Source: Tribonema minus
Lineage: Eukaryota > Sar > Xanthophyceae > Tribonematales > Tribonemataceae
Direction of reading: 5' to 3'
Assembly: GCA_017506865.1 (NCBI GenBank)
Contig: JAFCMP010000223.1
Coordinates: 248,001 to 312,000, forward strand
DNA: 64,000 nucleotides
The translations under genes and the position numbers were made by a program. A model generated the notes under the pieces. The model was given only the letters and a program-made list of their open reading frames with translations, had not been told where the DNA came from and made no database searches. Below, piece by piece: positions 1 through 17,537 of the stretch. Each line of letters starts with the position of its first letter. The stretch's first letter is position 1.

Positions 1-4
1 TCTT

Positions 5-607
5 GTCTTCTGCCTTTTCTGGCTGTGCTCAGTTAGGGACTGAGCAATGTGGGCATGAACATATGGGGAAGACTCTCCGCTTTGAACGCATGACTTTATC
101 GGCTTCCGCACGCCACTGATCGCGAGGGACAGGACAGCTCTGCACATTGGAGACGTGGCCTTGAGAACGTGCAGTGTGTAAGCTGCCATAATGGCCAAGC
201 CTGCACAGGTGCACCACAGCTCTGGCAGACATTGGCGGATCTGCTGGGCTTAGTCTGGCTGTACATTGCGCTGCCTCCAGGCCCAGGCATAGGGTTGCAC
301 AAGCGGAACGCGATTGGCGTGAGCCCAAACTGAGGGTTGGCATGCTGAAGCAGTGCAGCTGCACTTGCCTGTGCCATTGGCGGCACAAACGTTCGGACAG
401 GTTGCTCACTTGGAAGAGGTATAGGAAGGGCAGCAGCAGTATACCCTGATCGGTGCACTGCGCCTGCCGGGTCCTCCACCACCACTGCCTCTACGGCTGG
501 CGCTGGCGCTGCTGCTCATACTGGCGGCGCCGCTGTTGCAGCCGCCGCTAACTGCTGCGCCGCCACTGCCGCTGCTGCCACTGCTGTCAGCGCCGCCGCA
601 GCGGCTG
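5..607. repeat. Copy 1 of a ~603-bp dispersed duplication
   Basis: This segment reappears almost unchanged at 4073-4675 (constant offset 4068, a handful of substitutions). It includes the unique stretch up to about 467 and the beginning of the GC-rich repeat unit. The match stops at 607/4675, where copy 2 runs into the upstream region of PPR-SMR gene 1. Both copies keep parallel minus-strand open frames, one with a CQSC pair, but I recognise no domain in them. It may be the 3' part of a mobile element. Confidence 0.85.
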
Positions 608-674
608 CTGCTAACAGTGCCGCCAGCGCCGCCGCCGCCGCCGCCGCCGCCGCTGCTGTCACTGCCGCCATTGC

Positions 675-705
<31 letters not shown>

Positions 706-1125
706 AGCCACACTGCCACCACAGCTGCCGCCAGCTCCACTGCTGCCACGAGCGCCACTGCTGCTGCAGGCGCCAGTATTGCCGCCGCTAGCGTCAAGTG
801 CGGCCCCCGCGCCTGCGCTGCTACCACCACCACCGCCTGCAGCCAGGGGGTTTATAAGCGTGGACAACACTGGAGGGAACGTAACGCTACCACCAGCTGC
901 TAGCATGCATACTGCGGACGGGTCCTCCACCACCACTGCCTCTACGGCTGGCGCTGGCGCTGCTGCTCATACTGGCGGCGCCGCTGTTGCAGCCGCCGCT
1001 GGCTGCTGCGCCGCCACTGCCGCTGCTGCCACTGCTGTCAGCGCCGCCGCAGCGGCTGCTGCTAACAGTGCCGCCAGCGCCGCCGCCGCCGCCGCCGCCG
1101 CCGCTGCTGTCACTGCCGCCATTGC

Positions 1126-1156
<31 letters not shown>

Positions 1157-1369
1157 AGCCACACTGCCACCACAGCTGCCGCCAGCTCCACTGCTGCCAC
1201 GAGCGCCACTGCTGCTGCAGGCGCCAGTATTGCCGCCGCTAGCGTCAAGTGCGGCTCCCGCGCCTGCGCTGCTACCACCACCACCGCCTGCAGCCAGGGG
1301 GTTTATAAGCGTGGACAACACTGGAGGGAACGTAATGCTACCACCAGCTGCTAGCATGCATACTGCGGA
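468..1369. repeat. GC-rich tandem repeat, two 451-bp units
   Basis: The unit beginning with cgggtcctcc at 468 begins again at 919 and runs to about 1369, with few differences. Each unit is built of gcc/gct-type triplets, so all frames are open: one strand reads Ala- or Pro-rich, the other Gly/Ser-rich. I treat it as low-complexity repeat, not as a proven gene. A Gly/Ser-rich linker in a minus-strand transposon protein is possible. Confidence 0.85.
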
Positions 1370-1386
1370 GGCAGCTGCAGCAGCAG

Positions 1387-1500
1387 ATGGTGGAGAATCG
1401 TCCTAGGAGCTGTAGCGGCTCACTGTTGCGCATGCTGGTTCACATGGTGGAGAATTGTCCTAGGAGCTGTAGCGGCTCACTGTTGCGCATGCTGGTTCGC
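1387..1500. repeat. Tandem repeat, two 57-bp units
   Basis: Two nearly identical 57-bp units start at atggtggaga (1387 and 1444) and differ at a few positions. They directly follow the 451-bp repeats and overlap the end of the minus-strand ORF at 1440-1919. Confidence 0.8.
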
Positions 1501-1919
1501 AACTGCCTAAGAAGCGGCCAGTGCTTTTCCGCAGTTCTCCACATGTTGTCATCGGCCTGGGAGACCCGCCAGTACTCTCGCAGATCTGCAGCATGTTTGC
1601 GCAGCACTGGTGTCCGCCCCCCGTCAACCTCCAGCATACCCCCACGTGCAGCAGTTTCTGTCGCCTCTACGTCCTTGTTCCATGCTGTAGCCCAAGCCTC
1701 AAAGTCCAGCACCTGCTTCTGCCGCCTGAGCCACTTGCCTGGCACAGAGCAAGCAGCAGACCGATTGGCAACAAGTGTGCAGGGGATTTGCAAGTGCAAA
1801 TGCCACCCAGATACGACTGATAGCTCAGCATTTATATGGCGCCTGAACGGACAGTCGCATTTCCATTGCAAGTCAACTCTTGAAAAAACAGAAACATTCA
1901 AAAGTGATAAATAATGCAA
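1440..1919 (-). pseudogene. Transposase-like ORF fragment
   Basis: A 159-codon minus-strand frame of complex, non-repetitive composition. Recognisable features are an early CDCP pair, a run of hydrophobic/basic residues, and a Trp- and Arg-rich second half with WATAWNKD and LREYWRVSQADDNMW. This composition is typical of uncharacterised transposon proteins in algal genomes, but I cannot name the family. The first codons (1890-1919) lie in a stretch that is repeated at 2726-2762, so the true exon probably begins further inside, near 1870. With the AT-hook exon at 2962-3251 it may form one decayed minus-strand gene split by the AT-rich insertion between them. Function is unassigned. Confidence 0.4.
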
Positions 1920-1931
1920 ATTTTGCGGTCA

Positions 1932-2725
1932 GCAGAAACATTCAAAAGTAGAGTCACATAACGAATAAAAAAACAACGCGTTGCTTCGTTAGTTATTCGG
2001 TATTCGTTATACAACGAATAACTAACGACGCCCCTGAAGGCGATTCGTTGTTTTCACAATTTTTAGAAATGCCCCCCTGCAGCTCGTTGTCGAGCTGTTA
2101 CGCGGTGCAAACAGCGATGCCTGCACACATGATGTTGCGCTGATGTGCCAGCAAGATTAACACCAGCACAGCAGCACATCTCCATCACCAAACGGGTTTG
2201 TGTTTGCCGGCCTGCCAAAAAGCACGCACTGCAGATAGCCGCGCACGAAGGCACTCGCCGAGTGCTTGCTTCATGCTGGTTGGCAGCAACACACGCCCAA
2301 GCCTTCATGGCATTGATCCTTAGACTTCCGACCACCGGCTTGTAGCCTTTGTCACGCACCACAAAGAATGAACTTCAACAGTTGTGAAACCTGAAGTAGG
2401 GTTAGGGTTGGGGGGAAAAGGGGTTTTAAAACCGTGACTTGCACCTGTGAGAAATGCCATGCTGTGATATTACAGGCTATATAACTGCTGAAGACAATAT
2501 AAGTGCAGCCCTAATACACGAAAGTCCGACAGAAAGCAGAGCTCTATCACACTTGACCCATTTTTAGGGTGGCGGTGAGTGACATTTGCTGTGAAACCAT
2601 CAATATCAATCAATCACAATAAAATAACGAATATATGTATAATAACGAATAACTAACGAATAACTAACGAATGGTCCAGCAGGCATAACAAATAACTAAC
2701 TACTGCAATAGTTGCGCAGCTCTAT
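1932..2725. mobile_element. Small AT-rich element with repeated cgaataactaacg motifs
   Basis: The insert is bracketed by a repeated stretch (ttcaaaagtgataaataatg at 1895 and 2726, continuing about 17 bases further). The left end holds an inverted pair of the 13-mer cgttagttattcg / cgaataactaacg (about 1987-2030). The right end holds further direct copies (about 2647-2675). Short length, AT-richness, motif-dense ends and absence of a coding frame suggest a non-autonomous DNA element. Exact termini are uncertain. Confidence 0.5.
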
Positions 2726-2961
2726 TCAAAAGTGATAAATAATGCAGATTTTGCGGTCAGCAGCAATGTTTCTTCAAAGAAAACACTCGGAAGCAACCAC
2801 AACACCACGCCACCTGTAACTGTAACTTCAACATCCAGCAGATTCCACAGGTGTAGCAAGCAAGTGAGCTGTTGGTGCAAATGAACAGTGAACCTAATGA
2901 ATGTCAAATAGCATAAGTCAACCATGAGCAAATGATCTTACAGAGCAGCAGATACCCGTAC

Positions 2962-3251
2962 CTGCACATGACGCATCCACTCCCGCTTGAACTTGGCCTT
3001 CTCAGCGTCCGTGATCACCTTGGAGAGCCTGGCCGCCCATCTGTACTATCAGCGCCAGCATCAGCATCAGCCCTCGCAGCCCTCCCCTTGGCAGCAGCGG
3101 AAGCCACAGCGAAGGGATTGGCACCAACAGCTGGGTCGTTCCTTTTAGCGGGGGCTTTGGCCTTGGGGCCAGGTTTCGCCGCTCCGTCAGTCTTTTTTTA
3201 TGTCTTGGAGCTCTTCGGGCGCCCGCGCTTCTTGCCACCAGCCTCCTCCAT
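2962..3251 (-). pseudogene. Degenerate AT-hook protein exon
   Basis: On the minus strand, an ATG at 3251 opens a Lys/Ala/Pro-rich frame with a canonical AT-hook core (KKRGRPK) about eight residues in. It is interrupted by an in-frame TAA inside an A-run (ACATAAAAAAAG), resumes as a Lys/Pro/Ala-rich tail, then shifts frame to give DAEKAKFKREWMRHVQ before a plausible GTACGG donor at 2961. AT-hooks bind the minor groove of AT-rich DNA and occur in chromatin proteins and some transposases. The stop and frameshift indicate a broken copy. It may be the first exon of the transposon-like gene lying downstream on this strand. Similarity beyond the AT-hook was not recognised. Confidence 0.4.
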
Positions 3252-3299
3252 GTCACGCAACACGCTCAAACATGCCCACACGGTAACTGCTTCTAACGA

Positions 3300-4072
3300 G
3301 GGTTAGGGCTGCGCCTTGCCAGGCTGCGCGCCTGTTATTGGTTGCGCCTTGCCGGTGACTACGCCTTCTGATTGGTTGCGCCTTGCCGGTGGCTGCCATG
3401 CTATACAAAGGGCTCGCCATTTTGGGCGAATTTTTTATGTAGCAGGGCAGAAAACCAAATGAATATAATTCATGGCCGATAGAAAAAGGAGGAAAAAGGG
3501 AAGGAAGAGGGGAGGGAAAGGGGGAAGAAAAAGGCTGGGGGGCGATATCATGCATGCACGTGTGAGTGTGCCAGGGACTGAGTACACCACTCTGTACTTC
3601 CATCACAGGTGAAATTTCCTGTTTGATGGTACAAGAAAATGTGATGTTTCATGATTGGGGTACAGACTGTTGCACGACTCCTTTTGATACATTGGGCAAG
3701 CTGACAATGCAAACCCAGCATTGATATGACAAAGTTGTCATATGTGTGCATTTGGTACAGTATAGAGCAGCTGCTAGCACTATCTCACGGCATGCTGGTA
3801 CGTGTACGACTACAATGTCATGGCAACATACAAAGTGGAATGCTCATGCAAAGCATTCACGAAAACCAAGATCGACACAAGCAGTGACGCTTTTGAAGCA
3901 GCTGTGCACATATGATTGATCACACGCACGGCAGCATACGGCACCAGCACGCAAAACACAGGCCTCCGAGCCTCCGCAGTTGCACATGGCATTAAGTCAG
4001 AGTCCAAACAGGAGTATGATACATGGCTATCTTATTCTATGCTGGCATGCATGGGTGCCGCCTTCCAGTCAC
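3300..4072. other. Non-coding stretch without recognised gene
   Basis: It contains two direct repeats of a ttggttgcgccttgccggtg phrase (about 3338-3390) and otherwise unique sequence. I found no supported gene. Confidence 0.5.
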
Positions 4073-4675
4073 GTCTTCTGCCTTTTCTGGCTGTGCTCAG
4101 TTAGGGAGTGAGCAATGTGGGCATGAACATATGGGGAAGACTCTCCGCTTTGAACGCATGACTTTATCGGCTTCCGCACGCCACTGATCGCGAGGGACAG
4201 GACAGCTCTGCACATTGGAGACGTGGCCTTGAGAACGTGCAGTGTGTAAGCTGCCATAATGGCCAAGCCTGCATAGGTGCACCGCAGCTCTGGCAGACAT
4301 TGGCGGATCTGCTGGGCTTAGTCTGGCTGTACATTGCGCTGCCTCCAGGCCCAGGCATGGGGTTGCACAAGCGGAACGCGATTGGCGTGAGCCCAAACTG
4401 AGGGTTGGCATGCTGAAGCAGTGCAGCTGCACTTGCCTGTGCCATTGGCGGCACAAACGTTCGGACAGGTTGCTCACTTGGAAGAGGTATAGGAAGGGCA
4501 GCAGCAGTATACCCTGATCGGTGCACTGCGCCTGCCGGGTCCTCCACCACCACTGCCTCTACGGCTGGCGCTGGCGCTGCTGCTCATACTGGCGGCGCCG
4601 CTGTTGCAGCCGCCGCTGGCTGCTGCGCCGCCACTGCCGCTGCTGCCACTGCTGTCAGCGCCGCCGCAGCGGCTG
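4073..4675. repeat. Copy 2 of the ~603-bp duplication, upstream of PPR-SMR gene 1
   Basis: Near-identical to 5-607. It ends abruptly at 4675, about 110 bp before the start codon of PPR-SMR gene 1, so the duplicated block now forms part of that gene's upstream region. Confidence 0.85.
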
Positions 4676-4693
4676 GTGCCGCCATTACCCAGG

Positions 4694-4710
4694 AACTTCA
4701 TGTTTGAAGT
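4694..4710. promoter_or_regulatory. Inverted motif acttca-tgt-ttgaagt upstream of PPR-SMR gene 1
   Basis: The sequence aacttcatgtttgaagt lies 75 bp before the proposed ATG. The same 17-mer occurs three times upstream of PPR-SMR gene 2, and related ttgaagt motifs precede genes 3 and 4. A regulatory role is inferred from shared position only. Confidence 0.35.
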
Positions 4711-4784
4711 GTGCTGGTGGAAGAAAAAAAAAGTTTTTGCGTGATTTGCTCGAAGTGAGGCTGCCCCTGGAACACGTAGCGCAT

Positions 4785-7700
4785 ATGCTCCGCGCCAAGC
4801 TCTTAGTCCCTGGCCGCTACCTCGCCAGGTGTCTCGGCAGTGGCAGTGGCGTACCAACAGGAGTTGCCCTTCGTTCAACGCAGACAGCATGGGCCTTTGT
4901 GAAGTACAGCTTTAGCGGAGATGCTCGTGACCCTGGGGCTGCAGCACGGGACCCGGTGTACCGGCACCGCCATCAAGTGACCGCTCTGCAGCGAGCGTCG
5001 TACGACACTGTCAGCAACTTTACAACGAGGCAGCAGCACACTTCACGTGGAGGCAAGCGTCCATCAACATCACCGGCCAGTAGTATACGCAGTTTGAGCG
5101 AACAAGGACGCTGGCAAGCCGCTTTTCGAGTGTTCGAGAGTATTGAGGACCCCACCACTCCGGAAGTGAGGGCGCTTCTCGCCGCCATGGCCTACAATCA
5201 TCAGCCCCGGCACGCCATGACTGCACTGAGACGGTTGCAGGGTTCAGGAGCCGTGGCCTTCCATGACTATGAGCTCGCCATTCATGCATATGCAAAGGAG
5301 CTACCCTTTGAAGCCTTGGAGCTGCTGCACGAGATGGAGCGGGAGGGGCTTGCCTGGACTCATCGTGCATGCAGCACTGTGCTGCAAGCGTTCGGCAAAG
5401 CGGGGCGGCTCAATGCCGCGCTGCAGCTGATTGGCGAGATGGAGCAGCGAGGCATCAGTCCAGACCACATAGATTATCTCACGCTTATCGGGGCATGTGC
5501 CCGCGGCAAGAAGAATGGGACGCGCGCTGGCGACAGGGGCGGCAGCGAACAGGCCTTGGAGCTGCTGCAGCGCATGCAAGACAAGGGTCCTGTGCCTGAT
5601 ATTCGGCATTACACTGCTGCAATGAAGGTTTGCGTGACGGAGGGAGACTCGGCCAAGGCTGTCAACATATTTCGGAGTATGCGGGATCAGGTAATCGTGA
5701 TGGAAATATATGTTTATGCAGATGTAGCAGTACATTGTGCTGGCACAAGGACAGACACTGTTGCATGCAATTGTTGCTTATGTCAACATGTCCAATGACT
5801 GACACCTGTTATTTGCAAGAATTTTGAGCACGGTTTGCATGACATTGTGTTGTTGACAATCCTGTCACAGTCTGTGCTGCATTGGTGCTGCCTATACATA
5901 GGTACTACTAGTATACACTTGACCTTTGCAGCCGATGTCGGGTTTCTGCTACTTCTGTCATGATAGCCATGCTGTGTTTTGCACCTAGCATTCAACGACA
6001 CATTTGGCTAGCCAAAATGGGTTATGCGTGCTCTGATTGCCAATGGCGTGCATTTTGTGCTGCAGGGCATCAAACCGAATGCACATAGCTGGGGTGCGCT
6101 TTTGGATGCCATCGGTAAAGCGGGTCAGGTAGCCGAAATGATGGCATGGTATGGGGAGATGCTCGCAAGTGGCGGAGTGAAGCCCAACATTATCATGATG
6201 ACAACTTTGCTGGATAATGCTGGGAAAGCGGGGGAGCCGGGCATTGTTGAGCGCATCTGGAGAGACATGCTTGACCGCCAACTGGAGCCTGATGTGAAGA
6301 GCTACAACACAAGAATTAGCTGCTATGCAACAGCAAACCAGCCGGACCAGGCGGAGGGAGTGCTTGCTGAAATGTGCCAGTCTGCTGCCGTCAAGCCGAA
6401 TGCCTTCTGCTTCAATAGGTGTGTACTATCGAAAACACTGATGCATTTGTGCTGCGAAGCGCACGGTTTGTCGGCGTGCAGTGCCTGCAGATCACTGAAG
6501 TGCTGGTTGGCTGCAGCTGCACCTTCGTGCCGTGCCTTGACACTGCAACAGCTGGTACATACTATTAGTAGCATGAAATCACAGGCTGCCGTAGTCAGTA
6601 CGCTCTCCAGTCAGCGCAGTGGCCGTCATGTCAACTGCATGGACCTTTATCATGCCATCCATAATATTGAAAATTCCCACATTGCCTGCCCTCAGGGCTA
6701 GCACTCGAGCTCCAGCAGCATTGGTGCAACTGAGTCTAGGTTTGGTGACAGCCCTAGCACTTCCAGCAGTGGTTGTGCTCCTACAATCCTTATCACTGCG
6801 CCTGTGCTGCTTACTCCAGGACAAGGTGTAGGGCACAAGTTGCTCTACTAATTGGCACAACCGCAGACATGCATTTTTTCAGTTTAGACGCTAGCCCTTA
6901 GTACCTGCAGTGCCCCTGCGTACCTATGTTGACATCGTCTATAGTAATTGCGGTCTTTTTGCTGACGCATGTGGAATAATCCACTCGTCGAAGTACAGTA
7001 CAGAAGCAACTGAAAAAGGTGCAAAACAAGAGTGCAACTTCTGTTATGCCTACAAGTGCAGCGCTATGTGCACTACAAGTTGCGTTGCCGGTGTCCCAGC
7101 TCCAAGTGTCAGCACCAGCAGCTGCTGACTTTGCAGAATAATGATTTGTTGTTTAGCATTGGCCTGAGCAAAACGCCATATACTGTCCATGACACAAAAG
7201 GCTGGTCATGGCTTGAGAGGGCACCTTGCAATACGTCAAAGCATCCTATGTTGGCCTCATGCGATGCTAAAGGCCATGCAGTAGTACGGTAGTGGTACTG
7301 GTGAAGTTACCGTCAGTTGCTGCAGGTTTCACCATAATGAATAACCTTTTTTGTTGTTGACATAATCATGCATATACTGAGCACGATGCGTACTGTTTTG
7401 CTGCTTATGCATTCCCCTCGCATGGTCAGCCTCATGCAGGCGTACATTAACGACAAACGCCTGGATGAGGCTGAGCGTATCATCGGCAGGATGCGTGCTG
7501 CTGGGGTAGAACCCGACTTCTGCACATGGAGAGTCATCATTCATGCTGCAGATGAGCTTGGTGACATCAAGAAGGCCGACGGGCTGTACTGCGATGCTCT
7601 GTCATCAAAGGCCATCAATCCGTACAGACCTCAGCTCAGCAATGCCATCAAAGATCCCGTTGGCAGTACTCTGCCCGTGGGTACTGTGGTGAGTGCACTT

Positions 7701-8738
7701 AATGCAGGAGACAACTCAACTTGAAGCACATCACGTATCACCTGCTTGAGATGGCGATTCTGCCACTTCACAGACAGTAAGCACCTGTCCAATACACTAG
7801 CAGGTGTTACAGTGGCATGTCAGCTAGGCACGTTCACATCAAGCTGAATTGCTGACATGCCCTGGCCGATTCTTCAGCACAAGCCTCGTGCCTGCCGCGT
7901 GCATGTTTAGGATACCTCGAACAACTTGGCAGCAAACTGTAGTGTGACGTTCTAAAGCTATTTTGATACGTAGGCATTCATTTCGGGTGACAATTAAACG
8001 CATGCTTTCAAGTACGCCTGACTTGATTATTCACAGAAGCGCATCAATTGACGAGTAGGTCACGAGGTACCTCTAACTGCCCCGCTATAATTGCACAAAT
8101 TAATCTGAATCTTTAAACCTCAATGAGGTGATGCGTAGATGACGTGCACGCAATAAAACTCAGAGCACGACTGATGGGCCCGGCCGATAACCATATTGAA
8201 TTCCGTGTTGGGTTGTCTAAAGTGCGGATGTTCATGTATCTTTTGTGCACGTGGATCACTGTGCACCGTGGTAGGGTTCCAGAAGTCCCTTTTTAATCCC
8301 TGTCAGCAGTTTACATGGCGTATGTGCTCATATTCACTATCTGCTGCATTTCAACATCATACAGCTGATGCAGTGGGCAATGGTGTTTCGACGCATGGGC
8401 TCATGCGCCAGCTCCTGTACACTTTTGTCACAGTGTTGCATGTCATTTTTTTCTTGGCTGGAAATACATTTCAACTGTACAGCATGTGCTTGTTGCCCCT
8501 TGCGTTGCAGATGGATCTACACAGGCTGGATAGAGCCACAAGCCAGGCTGCCATTCGGCATGAGCTGCGGGTGCGGCAAAAGCAAAAGGCTGCTGGCAGC
8601 TACGGAAAGCCGCTGTACATCATCACAGGCCAGGGCGGTGGCATTGTAAGAGCTGCGGTCTCTGACACTCTCAAGTCCCAGGGCATCCAGCACGTCTTGC
8701 ACGCAGCACAGCCCGGCATAATCTATTGTACCTTTTGA
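4785..8738 (+). CDS. PPR-SMR protein, paralogue 1
   Basis: Proposed exons are 4785-5690, 6066-6418, 7430-7688 and 8511-8738, with GT-AG introns in phases 0, 2 and 0, giving about 581 residues. The start is the ATG of MLRAKLLVPG, shared with paralogue 2; the open frame further upstream is repeat. The N-terminus is Arg-rich and poor in acids, like an organelle presequence. About ten pentatricopeptide repeats follow (for example ACSTVLQAFGKAGRLNAALQ). One carries an inserted AGDRGGSEQA loop conserved in all four paralogues. Exon 4 encodes an SMR domain, with DLH near its start and ITGQG in place of the usual TGRG. In known families PPR arrays bind organelle RNA, and SMR domains are nucleic-acid binding or nicking modules. 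Target and compartment are inferred, not shown. All four exons are open. Confidence 0.82.
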
Positions 8739-9180
8739 TAGCCGTGGTGTTCATTGGAGAAGTATGTGTTGTCATTGCTGTTAATTGTGCCAGCATGCCA
8801 GTAATAGGAAGAACAACATGACATCATGATCGGATGACCAACACGACATCATCATGTTGCAGCTTGCAGGAGCGCGCTTGGCGCATTGCCAGTGGGGAGT
8901 CACGGCTTTCTGCTGAATCAGAGTCAAGTTTTTCTGCGAGCATCGCTCACCATGTACCACATGTACATGCTATATGTGTTGATGCCTCCAGCAAATGACC
9001 ATCATGATTGATCATGTGAACATAAAAACAAAATCACTAAGCGCGCCGCTCATTGCTGCTTCTGCTCTGACTCACCAATACACATGTGCACTGTCAGGCA
9101 ATTGTAACATAAATATTAAATTCTGTGTTGAGCTACCAGCTGGAGCTGGCCTTACTAGTAGGCTACTGAATACGTGAGAC
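8739..9180. other. Intergenic stretch after PPR-SMR gene 1
   Basis: I see no gene or recognisable element here, apart from short catgatgt-type repeats near 8818-8860. Confidence 0.5.
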
Positions 9181-9390
9181 CTTTCCATACTGAACACCCA
9201 TGCCCTCGAACGCTATAAAGCTTGCACACCAAAGTCTTGCAACTACTGTGGATATGATGGCACTGTTTGCCAACTCTTGGCCAATGACTGCAAAAGCAGC
9301 GACCACGGTTATTGGTGGAAGGCACTTGCAGCTAACCACTCCTTGTCACCTAAGGCTCTATGGTCTTTTATTTATTTCTATTTTAAAAAC
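9165..9390 (+). repeat. Dispersed ~200-bp repeat, copy 1
   Basis: Shares the phrases gatatgatggcactgtttg, caatgactgc, ggtggaaggcacttgc and aaccactccttgtc with copies near 24362-24605 (inverted), 25390-25525, 46440-46530 (partial) and 55372-55576. It has no convincing coding potential. It behaves like the terminus of a transposon or a SINE/MITE. Copy 2 (inverted) and copy 3 together look like two ends of one foldback element. Confidence 0.7.
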
Positions 9391-9499
9391 TAAGCATGCT
9401 GTTCATGCCTGAAAAAAACTGGCCGCTGGTGCTGCAGTAGCAAACTGTATTCTGCAACTATTTGATGCATTTTCCATGTGAGTGTGTATCATGATGCCT

Positions 9500-9690
9500 T
9501 CCCCTTAGACCATCTGCACCAGGAGTGTTGAGATTGAACCCGACCATGCGCCCCCGGGACGATGCCAGTTTGTGCACGGCGTGCCGGACGCACTGCTGGA
9601 GGTTGGAGTTGCGCAGCCCAGAGGGGCCGGCGGTCAAGCCAGCGTTGACAGCAAGGATGGTCTCACGCAGCCCCTCCGCTGTCAACGAGG
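9500..9690 (-). pseudogene. Reverse-transcriptase N-terminal fragment (non-LTR type)
   Basis: The minus-strand frame contains GLRETILAVNAGLTAGPSGL, matching the conserved block (GPSGLR) just before the palm domain in endonuclease-type non-LTR reverse transcriptases. The frame breaks soon after, with no palm motifs. GC-rich sequence to about 10330 on the same strand may be the upstream part of this element but is not recognisable. It appears to be a decayed relative of the element at 51203-53714, whose ORF starts after this block. Confidence 0.5.
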
Positions 9691-10369
9691 GGCACCTGAG
9701 TGTTTGCCGGCGTCGCCAGCGCCGCCGTTTGCGCTGCGTGCCCGCGATGCCTCAGCATCCAGCTTCACAGCCGCGACGCCGGCTGGGTGCTTAGCCTGCC
9801 AGTGCAGTCCATGCAAGTCAAAGGAGTCGCGGAGGGCAGAATCTGATGTCACACTAGTGTTAGTGCCCTCTGCCTGACACCGCCCGGGCGGCTGCCGGGC
9901 CGTCGCCGTCACGCGCTCGTGCGCACCGCTGCCGCCGCCTCCTCTGCAGACCTAGCGTGGCGCGGCAACGCGCGGGCAGCGCCGCAGCGGCAGAAGGCCA
10001 GCGCTGTGCGCGTGAGTAGCTGCAGCTGCTAGATTGACTGCCGGCGGATGCCGCAGCGCTGCCAGTGGTGATCCGCAAGCGCCGAGGCAATGCGACGCGC
10101 CAGCGCTATCGACGCCGGCGTCTGCGCCGTGAGGGCGTGCGCCTCCCCGTTCTTGCGGAGGCGCGGTGGAGGCACTGGCACCTGAAGAGGTAGCCAGTGC
10201 CATGCAATCGGCAGCGCGGATAAATGGCGGCCGTTGTAGGCCGAGCGAGCTCCTGCACTGCCAGTGCCTATGCCCGCCCCGGCAGCCGCTGCTGCAGCTA
10301 CGGCTGCCGCGAAGGCCGCCGCTATAGCGGCTCCCTGTGAGATTTTGAACCCAATTGCTTCTTCTTCAA

Positions 10370-10860
10370 GAGCAAGTTGAAGAATTGTAGCAAAAGAGTT
10401 CAGCCGCGGTCAGCAGCGGGCATCCCAGCGTCAGCGCGCAGTAGCGGCGGCGGCGGCGGCGGTAGCGAGCAGCAGAAGCCGCTGCACCTAGGCTGCACCG
10501 GCGCAGCAGCAGCAGCGGCAGCGTGGTTGAGAGCAGCAGCGGCGGCAGCAGCGTTGGCAGCAGCGCTCAGGACAAGGGCGGCGGGCGCGCGGCGTACAGG
10601 TCGCCGGCAGCAGTCGCCAGTAAGGCGGCGCCGTCGGCGGCGCGCAAGCGGCAGTTGCAGGACGCACGAGCGCTGCTGCCGCAGGATTTGAGTGACTCGC
10701 GAAAGATTGCGCGCCTGGCTGCTGTGCTGCTGGAGGTGGTGTATTTGATCGGATGTGCTTTTGAAAGTGATGGACATTGGCAGGCAGAGTTTGGGTGAGG
10801 GGTTGTGTGAGGGGTACAGAAGCTGCGTGATGATGCTGTGGCGCCCTGGTGCACAGTTTC
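10370..10860. other. GC-rich stretch with low-complexity open frames
   Basis: Overlapping Gly/Ala/Arg-rich frames exist on both strands because of ggc/cag-type triplets. One plus-strand frame (10523-10798) ends in a less repetitive segment (RKIARLAAVLLEVVYLIGCA). I do not recognise it and cannot show that it is an exon. Confidence 0.25.
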
Positions 10861-11180
10861 TTGCGATTTTGGTGATGACCCATGTCAGCTACTTCAAGCA
10901 GTATGTAAGCTGAAGCTTGACATGCAGGGCATGCAGGTCCAACACACCTGGGCACATGATGCGTGTTTGATGAGCGTGTCGGCTGTTGTCATATGCGTGT
11001 GCACAGCCCGAATTCCAGCATCTTGCACCTGTGACGGGTAAACCTCACATATGCGGAGCTCAACATCTGCGAGTCTTTAGCGGTGCCCAGGTTGAGCGTG
11101 GCTACCTAGTAGGTTGAGCTTTGTCAATATTCGCGGACGCTGCAGTGCTCACATGATTAAGTGCACACATCCTTCTGCCG

Positions 11181-17510
<6,330 letters not shown>

Positions 17511-17537
17511 CCCCCCCCCCCCCCCCCAGTCTCGTGA

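Noticed and set aside
516-1354. Ala-, Pro- and Gly/Ser-rich ORFs in the GC-rich tandem repeats
   Set aside because: Overlapping low-complexity frames on both strands, generated by gcc/gct-type triplets; no conserved domain.
4521-4784. Upstream extension of the PPR-SMR gene 1 frame
   Set aside because: It is Cys/Arg-rich translation of the duplicated repeat; paralogue 2 supports the ATG at 4785.
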